From: Treponema sp.
Lineage (GTDB): Bacteria; Spirochaetota; Spirochaetia; Treponematales; Treponemataceae
Assembly (NCBI GenBank): GCA_016293915.1
Contig: JAEDCY010000054.1
Location: 1-15,215 of the forward strand
Reading direction: 5' to 3'
DNA: 15,215 nucleotides
Under the pieces are notes generated by a model, which had not been told where the DNA came from, did not search any database, and worked only from the letters and a program-made list of their open reading frames with translations. This document shows positions 7,090 through 13,083 of this stretch, piece by piece (positions within the stretch are counted from its first letter, which is position 1; each line of letters starts with the position of its first letter). The position numbers and the translations under genes are program-made.

Positions 7090-8040
7090 TTAATAATACG
7101 CGATAGAGTATCGCCCACATTCTTCGAAGCCGAGTTTCTGGTAGAGTGAGAAGGCGGGCATATTTTTTTCCTTTACAAAAAGAACCGGATGTTTGTGTGC
7201 GCGAAGAGAGCGGTTACAAAGGGCCTGGACGAGGGCTCCTGCATAGCCGTTTCGACGGTAGAGCGGGTGAGTGTAAACTCCACCAATTTGAACGCAATTA
7301 ATTCCAATCGCATTTGTGTTAGCCTTGGCTACTATGTCGCCGTCAAAAGTTAGCGCAAAGCAAAGCTGATTTTTGAGGAGATTGCGCAGGGTGATGTCTA
7401 CTTCTGCATCAGAGATTTGCCTTCCGGGAACTGCAACTTCATCTTTCATATAATCTTTTTGAAGGGGATGCAAGATTTCCATATCGTGTTCTGTGCAGCG
7501 GATTATTTCTTCGCCACCTGAAAGGCCGGTGGTTGAGTAGTCCGAAGGACGTATCGAAACCACATTGCCGGCACTCAACCACTGCATCATTTTATAATCA
7601 TAAATCTGTGCCGGGTGGTTGAGTAGTCCGGATGACGTACGGTCCCTGAGCCCAGTCGAAGGGTCGAAACTACAATTTATTGAGTCCACTATTTTAATCA
7701 GAAAATCCGTAGCAATTTTTTCTCCGCTTATGCAGCGAACCGGCTTTTTCAGAAAATAGGGAAGCTGGGCCTTGAGAAACTCAGCTTCAAGACGGCTGGG
7801 GTCAGGTATGCAGTGGTAGAGGGTAGAATCAAGATTAATAATACCGAGCAGGTCGGTGGTTTCGATACAGCCGCTTCGCGGCCACTCAACCACCGCTTCG
7901 TCGGAACTTACAAGAAAAACTAGCTTGTCAGATTTGCGGCGCACAAGAGAGGCAAGCGAAACACAGGTTTCTTCGTATGGGGCTATAAATTGTTGTGCCG
8001 CAAGAAAATCTTGCGGCGTTTCAACTGGAATTAATTTCAT
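7090..8040 (-). CDS. GNAT N-acetyltransferase with in-frame palindromic repeat insertions
   Basis: The C-terminal part (about 178-316) is a GNAT fold. It has VYTHPLYRRNGYAGAL (255-270), which holds the acetyl-CoA phosphate-binding R-x-x-G-x-A (262-267), and NMPAFSLYQKLGF (293-305) as the late motif. The N-terminal half resembles the less conserved first lobe of two-lobed acetyltransferases. The acceptor is unknown. Two stretches look foreign. Residues about 49-62 are encoded by the palindromic repeat at 7855-7894, and residues about 123-171 lie across the repeats at 7528-7582 and 7614-7673, with a short native-looking IYDYKMMQ between them. All are read without a stop or frameshift, so the gene appears intact but enlarged. 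The start overlaps the lipoprotein stop as ATGA, so translation is probably coupled. Confidence 0.82.
   Translation of the reverse strand: MKLIPVETPQDFLAAQQFIAPYEETCVSLASLVRRKSDKLVFLVSSDEAVVEWPRSGCIETTDLLGIINLDSTLYHCIPDPSRLEAEFLKAQLPYFLKKPVRCISGEKIATDFLIKIVDSINCSFDPSTGLRDRTSSGLLNHPAQIYDYKMMQWLSAGNVVSIRPSDYSTTGLSGGEEIIRCTEHDMEILHPLQKDYMKDEVAVPGRQISDAEVDITLRNLLKNQLCFALTFDGDIVAKANTNAIGINCVQIGGVYTHPLYRRNGYAGALVQALCNRSLRAHKHPVLFVKEKNMPAFSLYQKLGFEECGRYSIAYY
7528..7582. repeat. Palindromic element inside the GNAT gene, copy A with an adjoining half-copy
   Basis: The unit at 7528-7563 reads GGTGGTTGAGT, then an inner stem GTCC-GAA-GGAC, then GTATCGAAACCAC. Six bases later, GGCACTCAACCAC (7570-7582) matches the right end of the elements at 7855-7894 and 8242-8281. 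GTGGTTGAGT at 7529-7538 and ACTCAACCAC at 7573-7582 form a perfect 10-bp inverted repeat around the whole. The segment is translated as part of the GNAT protein (about residues 153-171). Confidence 0.85.
7614..7673. repeat. 60-bp palindromic element inside the GNAT gene, copy C
   Basis: It begins GGTGGTTGAGTAGTCCGGA and continues through CCCTGAGCCCAGTCGAAGGG to TCGAAACTAC. It matches the copy at 8311-8370 with only two differences in 60 bases, although this copy is coding and the other lies between genes. It encodes about residues 123-142 of the acetyltransferase. Confidence 0.9.
7855..7894. repeat. 40-bp palindromic element inside the GNAT gene, copy D
   Basis: It starts with GGTGGTTTCGATA and ends with ACTCAACCACC around an inner stem GCCGC-TTC-GCGGC (7870-7882). 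It is the opposite-orientation form of the 36-bp copy at 7528-7563 and matches the copy at 8242-8281 outside the inner stem. It encodes about residues 49-62 of the acetyltransferase (WPRSGCIETT region). Confidence 0.9.
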
Positions 8041-8225
8041 CTTTTATGTGTTACAGTTCCATCCTGATTCACTATGGTTTTGGAACCGTCCGGATTTTTG
8101 TATTCAATTTCATCGTCACCGAGGGCATAGGTGTAGGTTCCCCCTTTTCCATCCGGAAGAACTACGCAGGAAGTAAATAAGACTGTTGCAAGAAGCAGGC
8201 TCGCAATTAAAATAATTTTTTTCAT
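8037..8225 (-). CDS. Small lipoprotein, unknown function
   Basis: A 62-residue precursor has a charged start (MKK), a hydrophobic stretch (4-17) and a lipobox L-F-T-S-C with Cys20 as the predicted lipidated residue. This gives a mature 43-residue peptide rich in Gly, Asp and Lys. The chosen ATG is preceded by GGAGG four bases upstream, which decides the start. An in-frame extension up to 8372 would translate the palindromic repeats from a TTG codon and is rejected. The stop overlaps the start of the acetyltransferase (ATGA), so the two form an operon, probably with the PFL-family gene upstream. No family is recognised. Confidence 0.75.
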   Translation of the reverse strand: MKKIILIASLLLATVLFTSCVVLPDGKGGTYTYALGDDEIEYKNPDGSKTIVNQDGTVTHKR

Positions 8226-8241
8226 AAGGCCTCCGTAACCA

Positions 8242-8281
8242 GGTGGTTTCGATATACCAGCTTCGCTGGCACTCAACCACC
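8242..8281. repeat. 40-bp palindromic element, copy E
   Basis: It has the same ends as the copy at 7855-7894 but the inner stem is CCAGC-TTC-GCTGG (8257-8269). Four of the five differences from that copy fall in the stem, and they pair up as two compensatory base-pair changes. It lies 17 bases upstream of the lipoprotein start codon, in the presumed 5' leader or intergenic RNA. Confidence 0.9.
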
Positions 8282-8310
8282 GAATCGTCTTATAAGGATA
8301 TACAATCTCC

Positions 8311-8370
8311 GGTGGTTGAGTAGTCCGGAGGACGTACGGTCCCTGAGCCCAGTCGAAGGGTCGAAACCAC
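8311..8370. repeat. 60-bp palindromic element, copy F
   Basis: It is nearly identical (58 of 60) to the copy inside the GNAT gene at 7614-7673. It lies six bases beyond the stop of the PFL-family gene and 29 bases from the copy at 8242-8281. The two together form a composite of about 129 bp that fills the gap between the PFL-family and lipoprotein genes. Confidence 0.9.
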
Positions 8371-8376
8371 AATCAA

Positions 8377-9738
8377 TTAATTTCTGAACGAATGAATTGG
8401 AGCTGGAATGCGGCCGCCGCGGTTGATAAAATCTGCGCAGCCGAACTTACTTACAGGCATTACAGGGCAGCCACCGAGAAGTCCGCCGAACTCTACCCAT
8501 TCACCGGCTTTTTTGCCAGGGGCTGGAATAAGGCGGCAGGCAGTTGTTTTATTGTTTACCATACCAATTGCAAACTCATCAGCAAGAATACCAGAAATTG
8601 TTGTAGCCGAAGTATCACCCGGAATTGCAATCATATCCAAACCTACAGAGCAGACTGTAGTCATTGCTTCAAGCTTTTCAAGGCAGATAGAACCCTTCTT
8701 TGCCGCTTCAATCATACCTTCATCTTCTGAAACAGGAATAAAGGCACCGCTCAAACCACCAACGTTTGTAGAAGCCATAACACCGCCCTTCTTTACCATA
8801 TCAGTGAGCATGGCGAGGGCGGCAGTAGTTCCAGGAGCACCACAACCATCAAGACCAATTTCTTCGAGGATGCGGGCAACAGAATCACCGACTGCCGGAG
8901 TAGGGGCGAGTGACAAATCAAGAATACCAAACTGAACGCCAAGACGCTTTGCGGCCTCGCTTCCAACAAGCTGGCCCATGCGGGTAATCTTAAAGGCCAT
9001 CTTTTTGATTCCGTCTGCGAGTACGTTGATTGGCTGTCCTTTATATTCGCGGGCAGCGGCAAGAATTACACCAGGGCCAGAAACTCCAACGTTGATTACG
9101 CAGTCGGCTTCTCCGGGGCCGTGGAAAGCCCCTGCCATAAATGGGTTATCTTCCGGAGCGTTACAGAAAACTACAAGCTTTGCACAGCCGTTTACTTCGC
9201 AATCGCGCGACACTTCTGCAGTCTTAACGATTGTCTCGCCCATCAGTTTTACGGCATCCATATTGATTCCGGATTTTGTGCTTCCAACATTTACAGATGA
9301 ACAAACAAAATCAGTTGTAGCCAGGGCTTCCGGAATTGAATCAATCAAAATGCGGTCTGCAGGAGTAATACCTTTTTGAACGAGGGCAGAAAATCCGCCG
9401 ATAAAGTTTACGCCAAGCTCGTGGGCACAGCGGTCGAGTGTCTTAATATATGGAACGTAATTCTTAGCTTCACTTGCACCTGCAACGAGGGCAATTGGAG
9501 TTACAGAAATACGCTTGTTGATGATTGGAACACCAAATTCCTTTTCAATATCCTGACCGGTCTGAACAAGCTTGCCAGCCTTTTTCATAATCTTGTCGTA
9601 GATTTTATCGCAGGCACGCTTGCTGTCTGAATCAGCACAATCCAGAAGAGAAATACCCATTGTAATACAGCGGATATCCAGCTTCTGGCGCATAAACATA
9701 TTTACAGTTTCCTGAATCTCATTTGGTGAAAAAATCAT
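8377..9738 (-). CDS. PFL family protein (DUF711/UPF0210)
   Basis: The 453 residues match the usual length of this family, and the N-terminus is highly characteristic: LDIRCITMGISLLDC (20-34), followed by KRISVTPIALVAG near residue 75. Glycine-rich segments throughout the rest recall the glycyl-radical enzyme barrel to which the family is distantly related. No activity is established, and the conserved glycyl-radical loop of true pyruvate formate-lyase was not identified here. The protein is probably cytosolic. AGGAAAG lies just upstream of the ATG and a TATAAT box about 30 bases upstream, so this is probably the first gene of a unit with the lipoprotein and acetyltransferase. In other bacteria a small ACT-domain gene often precedes it; none is visible here. 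Confidence 0.9.
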   Translation of the reverse strand: MIFSPNEIQETVNMFMRQKLDIRCITMGISLLDCADSDSKRACDKIYDKIMKKAGKLVQTGQDIEKEFGVPIINKRISVTPIALVAGASEAKNYVPYIKTLDRCAHELGVNFIGGFSALVQKGITPADRILIDSIPEALATTDFVCSSVNVGSTKSGINMDAVKLMGETIVKTAEVSRDCEVNGCAKLVVFCNAPEDNPFMAGAFHGPGEADCVINVGVSGPGVILAAAREYKGQPINVLADGIKKMAFKITRMGQLVGSEAAKRLGVQFGILDLSLAPTPAVGDSVARILEEIGLDGCGAPGTTAALAMLTDMVKKGGVMASTNVGGLSGAFIPVSEDEGMIEAAKKGSICLEKLEAMTTVCSVGLDMIAIPGDTSATTISGILADEFAIGMVNNKTTACRLIPAPGKKAGEWVEFGGLLGGCPVMPVSKFGCADFINRGGRIPAPIHSFRN

Positions 9739-9768
9739 ATTGCTTTCCTATTAATTAGTGTTTCAGTC

Positions 9769-9774
9769 ATTATA
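9769..9774 (-). promoter_or_regulatory. -10 box of the PFL-family gene
   Basis: The minus strand reads TATAAT at 9774-9769, 30 bases before the ATG at 9738, with a ribosome binding site between them. No good -35 box is seen 16-18 bases upstream (the best is TTTTCA). The preceding terminator at 9833-9877 supports an independent start here. Confidence 0.5.
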
Positions 9775-9796
9775 CAGCGGAATTAAGGGAATGAAA

Positions 9797-9838
9797 ATGG
9801 CTGCTAAAAAAATGATGAAAGGGGTTAAAAAGAAATAG
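9797..9838 (+). CDS. Possible tiny Lys-rich peptide (13 residues)
   Basis: An ATG at 9797, six bases after AAGGGA (9785-9790), opens a 13-codon frame ending at TAG 9836-9838. The peptide MAAKKMMKGVKKK is extremely basic. An in-frame ATG at 9791 adds two residues but sits directly on the SD. It runs into the stem of the terminator hairpin. There is no clear promoter and the frame is short enough to arise by chance, so this is a weak call. Confidence 0.18.
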   Translation: MAAKKMMKGVKKK

Positions 9839-9877
9839 CGTAATAGATGCTTGTTTGTAGCATTTATTACGCTATTT
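9833..9877 (-). terminator. Rho-independent terminator of the 9899-10624 gene
   Basis: A long stem pairs AAATAGCGTAATA with TATTACGCTATTT. It is extended after one mismatch by ATGCT/AGCAT, around a seven-base loop. On the minus strand the stem is followed by CTTTTT. It begins 22 bases after the lipoprotein gene's stop codon and before the promoter of the PFL-family gene. Confidence 0.85.
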
Positions 9878-9898
9878 GAAGTGCTTATAAATTATTGC

Positions 9899-10624
9899 TT
9901 ACTTTAATTTTTTGCAAGCATCATTTAATGAATCTCTAATTACTGCTGGATACATAGCATATAAAGCTTTTGCGTCGTATACGCCTCCAACTGAAGCAAT
10001 TTTATCTTTTCCTGAAGCATATCCATGAGCTAATGCAATTCTCTTTCCATTAGCATCTGCAACCTGAATTGTTGTTGTAACACATGCTGTCATTGTACCA
10101 TTTTTTGCAACACCAGTTACAATTGTTTTTTCGATATTGTATGTGATGTATACAAAATAATTTGTTCCAGTTTCTGCTTTTACAGAAGCAGCAACAGAGT
10201 TGTTAAGATTAAGCATCTTATATCCGTTTGGAGATACAAAACCTGCAAGTTTGAGCACTTTGTCATCGCTGGCAGTTTTATAGCTGGAACCAGCATCTTC
10301 AACCAATGTGAAACCGTTGCTTGTGAGTACTTCGTTTGCTGCAGCTGCTGAATCATCAAGAAGATTCTTTGTAAATCCAAGGTATGCAAGACTTGTATCA
10401 TCTGCATTCTCTTTTACAGCTTTATTAATTGCCATATTAAGAAGACCTGTCTTCTTTTCTGTGCTTTCGCCATACCAAGTAATTTCATCATTAGCTGTAA
10501 TACTGATAATTGCTGCTGGTGAAACATTTGCTGCATCGAATGGAACTTTTGGAGTTGAAGCACAACTTACTAAGAATAATCCTGTTAATACACAAAGGAT
10601 TGATGTTTTGAAATATTTTTTCAT
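9899..10624 (-). CDS. Lipoprotein, unknown function
   Basis: The 241-residue precursor has a lysine-containing start, a hydrophobic core (8-18) and the lipobox F-L-V-S-C with Cys21. It is therefore predicted to be lipid-anchored in the cell envelope. The mature part is soluble and rich in Ala, Thr, Val and Asn. The strand-like segments near 145-200 (VYITYNIEKTIVTGV and following) suggest a beta-rich domain. No family is recognised. AGAGG precedes the ATG at a good distance, a TATAAT box lies about 25 bases upstream and a strong terminator lies downstream, so it is a single-gene transcript. It is divergent from the AAA-ATPase gene, with 93 bp between them. Confidence 0.8.
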   Translation of the reverse strand: MKKYFKTSILCVLTGLFLVSCASTPKVPFDAANVSPAAIISITANDEITWYGESTEKKTGLLNMAINKAVKENADDTSLAYLGFTKNLLDDSAAAANEVLTSNGFTLVEDAGSSYKTASDDKVLKLAGFVSPNGYKMLNLNNSVAASVKAETGTNYFVYITYNIEKTIVTGVAKNGTMTACVTTTIQVADANGKRIALAHGYASGKDKIASVGGVYDAKALYAMYPAVIRDSLNDACKKLK

Positions 10625-10648
10625 AATTAACCTCTAGGATGGGCGTAT

Positions 10649-10654
10649 ATTATA
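10649..10654 (-). promoter_or_regulatory. -10 box of the 241-residue lipoprotein gene
   Basis: TATAAT on the minus strand (10654-10649) is 25 bases before the ATG at 10624. It predicts a leader of about 17 bases that includes the ribosome binding site. No clear -35 box is at the proper spacing; TTGAAT is only 12 bases upstream. Confidence 0.5.
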
Positions 10655-10702
10655 AAAAGACACCTGATTCAATGCGTAGGGGTGCATTATTCTGTTTTCC
10701 TG

Positions 10703-10711
10703 TGGTATAAT
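10703..10711 (+). promoter_or_regulatory. Extended -10 promoter of the AAA-ATPase gene
   Basis: TGGTATAAT is a perfect extended -10 element (TGn plus TATAAT, 10706-10711). Transcription would be expected to start about seven bases downstream, at 10718, which is the A of the ATG. There is no Shine-Dalgarno sequence. The gene thus looks leaderless, like the phosphofructokinase gene at 5032. Confidence 0.6.
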
Positions 10712-10717
10712 GTAGTT

Positions 10718-12295
10718 ATGAACGAAAGATTATTACCAATTGGAATACAGGATTTTAAAAAAATACGAGAAGAAGGGTATATTTATGTTGATAAAACAAA
10801 ATATATTTATTCTCTTGCATATAATGGATATCCATATTTTATAAGCCGTCCTCGTCGCTTTGGAAAGAGTCTTTTGCTTTCTACAATGGAAGCCTATTTT
10901 CTTGGTAAAAAAGAGCTCTTCAAGGGACTTGCCATTGAAGAGCTGGAACAAGATTGGATTGAATATCCGGTTTTAAAAATCAGTTTTGGAACTGGTAATT
11001 TTGAAAACAGAAAGAAGCTTATAGAAAGAATTGATACAGTTTTATCGGATTTTGAAAATCAATACGAAATAAAAAAAGAAAAGGATGATTCTTCAGAGCG
11101 TTTTAATAATCTGATTCAGCAGATTGCAAAAAAAACTGGAAAGCAGGTTGTAATTCTTATTGATGAATACGATAAGCCTATTCTTGATGCTCTTTATACT
11201 GAAGATGAAGAGGAGAATCGGCAGGAGCTGCGTTCTTTATATAGCCCGCTGAAAGACTGCGATAAATATATAAAGTTTCTCTTTATTACAGGAATCACAA
11301 AAGTTAGTCATGTTAATATTTTCAGTGGTTTAAATCAGTTGAATGATATAAGCCTGGACGAAAATTATTCAGCTTTATGCGGAATTTCGAAAGAAGAATT
11401 AGATAAAAATTTTTCTCCGGAAATCTCCTTACTTGCAGAACATAATAAACTTACAGTTGATGAAGCAAAAGAAAAACTTGCTCAAATGTATGATGGTTAT
11501 CATTTCACTTATAACGTGGAAGGAGTGTATAATCCTTTCAGTCTTTTGCTTTGTTTTAGTCAAAAGCGTTTTGGTTCTTACTGGTTTGATACGGCAACAC
11601 CAACTATGCTTATTAAATCTTTAGAAAAACATCCTGCAGATTTGCTTAGATATACAAGACCAATTATTACCTATGAATCAAACTTCAAAAACTATGATCC
11701 TGAAACAGGAAATATGCTTCCGGTTTTTTATCAGAGCGGGTATTTAACAATAAAAGATTATAATTTCGATTCAGAGCTTTATACGTTAGTCATCCCTAAC
11801 CGCGAAGTAGAAAAGGGTTTGTATCAAATCATAATTCCAAAATTTACCACAATTACAAATGATGATCTGGGACTGGTAATTGAAAATTTCCGTCAGGCAT
11901 TTTTGCAGGCAGATATAGAAAAATTGATGTCGGCCTTAAAAGCCGCTGTAGCAGATATCCCGACACTTTTGAAAAAAGACCAGTGTGAAAACTATTATCA
12001 GACAGTTACCCATGTGCTTTTCCGACAGACAGGTTTTAATGTTGTTTCAGAATTGCAGTCCATTGCTGGTCGCACAGATTTAGTTGTTACAACCAAAGAA
12101 AGTGTTTTCATTTTCGAATTGAAAATGGATAAAGGCATGGAAGACGAAGCTGCCGCAGAGGAAGCCCTAAAACAAATTGAAGAAAAAGGCTACGCAACAA
12201 GATTTATCGTAAGTGGAAAGACCACCCACAAAATCGGTGTAGTTTTCTCAAGCGAAGGCAAGGGGCTGGTAGCCTGGAAGGAGACAATAAAATGA
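10718..12295 (+). CDS. AAA-ATPase-like protein with C-terminal PD-(D/E)XK nuclease domain (DUF1703 type)
   Basis: The 525 residues match the AAA-ATPase-like plus PDDEXK_9 architecture common in gut and oral anaerobes; its biological role is not established. The N-terminal LPIGIQDF (5-12) and YVDKT (23-27) are hallmark motifs. The phosphate loop is RPRRFGKS (44-51) and Walker B ends in Asp149-Glu150. TGITKVSHVNIFSGLNQL (191-208) is the family's conserved sensor region. The nuclease fold at the end has Glu445, Asp454 and the ExK pair Glu467-Lys469, so catalysis looks intact. The ATG at 10718 is chosen because it gives the family's usual N-terminus; a GTG at 10682 would add 12 unlikely residues. 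Its stop overlaps the next gene as ATGA. A partial second copy of its C-terminus lies at 12799-13083. Confidence 0.9.
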   Translation: MNERLLPIGIQDFKKIREEGYIYVDKTKYIYSLAYNGYPYFISRPRRFGKSLLLSTMEAYFLGKKELFKGLAIEELEQDWIEYPVLKISFGTGNFENRKKLIERIDTVLSDFENQYEIKKEKDDSSERFNNLIQQIAKKTGKQVVILIDEYDKPILDALYTEDEEENRQELRSLYSPLKDCDKYIKFLFITGITKVSHVNIFSGLNQLNDISLDENYSALCGISKEELDKNFSPEISLLAEHNKLTVDEAKEKLAQMYDGYHFTYNVEGVYNPFSLLLCFSQKRFGSYWFDTATPTMLIKSLEKHPADLLRYTRPIITYESNFKNYDPETGNMLPVFYQSGYLTIKDYNFDSELYTLVIPNREVEKGLYQIIIPKFTTITNDDLGLVIENFRQAFLQADIEKLMSALKAAVADIPTLLKKDQCENYYQTVTHVLFRQTGFNVVSELQSIAGRTDLVVTTKESVFIFELKMDKGMEDEAAAEEALKQIEEKGYATRFIVSGKTTHKIGVVFSSEGKGLVAWKETIK

Positions 12296-12609
12296 ATGCA
12301 ATGCTTTTAAATGTAATTCTTCGGACAATTCCGAAGGTCGATGCTAACGAGTTTGAAGATTCTCGATTAATTGTGAAACCTAGAAAAGCATGGAAAGATG
12401 ATATTATAAATGACATTTTAATAATGTTGTTTTCCATTGCAGCTTTTGTTTGTACGGATAAATTACCAATACCTTACATTGGAACATTCCTGTTTATGGG
12501 TGGTTTTGTTGGATTTTTTTATGGCTTATTATTTTGCATAAGAGCTTCTTTGATTTACAAATATTATTACCAGATTTTCAAAGAAGACGATATAAACAAA
12601 TTGGGATAA
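12292..12609 (+). CDS. Small two-helix membrane protein, unknown function
   Basis: The 105-residue product has a charged N-terminal region (about 1-38) and two transmembrane stretches (about 39-55 and 62-88), then a short charged tail. The four-base ATGA overlap with the AAA-ATPase gene implies translational coupling and co-expression. No SD is visible within the overlap except purine-rich GGAG in the last codons of the upstream gene (AAGGAGA just before). No family is recognised. A functional link to the ATPase/nuclease is possible from context only. Confidence 0.6.
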   Translation: MNAMLLNVILRTIPKVDANEFEDSRLIVKPRKAWKDDIINDILIMLFSIAAFVCTDKLPIPYIGTFLFMGGFVGFFYGLLFCIRASLIYKYYYQIFKEDDINKLG

Positions 12610-12628
12610 CTGGGAGATAGTTTTTCGA

Positions 12629-12659
12629 GCGCAGCACCGCAATGCAGATGGTGCTGCGC
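12629..12659. terminator. Hairpin, possible terminator of a lost gene
   Basis: GCGCAGCACC and GGTGCTGCGC form a perfect 10-bp stem around an 11-base loop, 19 bases after the stop at 12609. It also lies 22 bases beyond the stop of the broken minus-strand frame at 12682. Neither side has a proper T-run, so termination is uncertain. Confidence 0.45.
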
Positions 12660-12681
12660 AAACTGGATTTTATAAATTAAG

Positions 12682-12798
12682 TTACGGTCGATTCGGTCTT
12701 CGGTTTGGTCTGCTCGGGCGAGAAGGTCTTGATGGGGTAACGTAGACCGGGCGTGGTGGGGTAGTTACTGCGTGGAAAACTCCGCCGATAATGCTGCC
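12682..12798 (-). pseudogene. 3' remnant of an Arg/Pro-rich protein gene
   Basis: Read on the minus strand, positions 12798-12685 give 38 residues ending in a TAA. They start with GSIIGGVF, followed by TTPPRPVYVTP and a tail of SRP repeats ending NRRPNRP. The repeated Ser, Arg and Pro residues use different codons (TCA, TCT, AGC; AGA, CGC, CGA; CCA, CCT, CCG). This points to a once-selected protein rather than a DNA repeat. The frame is cut exactly where similarity to the PD-(D/E)XK domain begins on the other strand (12799). It looks like the C-terminus of a gene whose body has been replaced. Confidence 0.5.
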
Positions 12799-13083
12799 TA
12801 TGTTCTTTTCCGGCAGACAGGTTTTAATGTTGTTTCAGAATTGCAGTCTATTGCAGGTCATTCAGACATAGTAGTAACAACAAAAGACTCTGTTTTCATT
12901 TTTGAATTGAAAATGGATAAAGGCATGGAAGCCGAAGCTGCAGCAGAAGAAGCTCTAAACCAAATTGAAGAAAAAGGCTACGCAACAAGATTTATTGTAA
13001 GCGGAAAAACTACCCGCAAAATAGGTGTAGTCTTCTCAAGCGAAGGCAAGGGACTGGTTGGCTGGAAAGAAAAAGAAAATTAA
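12799..13083 (+). pseudogene. C-terminal PD-(D/E)XK domain fragment, paralogue of 10718-12295
   Basis: From YVLFRQ to the stop, this stretch repeats the last 90 or so residues of the AAA-ATPase/nuclease. By hand count 82 of 90 residues and about 237 of 270 bases agree. The catalytic elements (Glu of VSELQ, Asp of SDIVV, ExK in FELK) are kept. The ATPase part is missing. The open frame can be extended upstream to a GTG at 12772, but that part reads antisense through the remnant of another gene and has no SD. It is most likely the relic of a second paralogue brought in by recombination. A free-standing nuclease domain cannot be excluded, since most base changes are silent. Its TAA and that of the convergent gene at 13080 share TTAA. 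Confidence 0.7.

Noticed and set aside
7528..8370. CRISPR array or ordinary tandem repeat
   Set aside because: Copies occur in both orientations, vary in inner stem and are irregularly spaced. They are palindromic dispersed elements, not direct repeats with spacers.
8226..8372. N-terminal extension of the small lipoprotein to a TTG at 8372
   Set aside because: It would translate two palindromic repeats ahead of a proper signal peptide. The ATG at 8225 has a strong GGAGG and gives a standard lipoprotein.
10682..10717. GTG start 12 codons upstream in the AAA-ATPase frame
   Set aside because: These codons overlap the extended -10 promoter, and the ATG at 10718 gives the family's usual N-terminus.
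12772..12798. GTG-initiated start for the PD-(D/E)XK fragment
   Set aside because: These codons read antisense through the remnant of another gene and lack a ribosome site. The similarity to the parent gene begins only at 12799.
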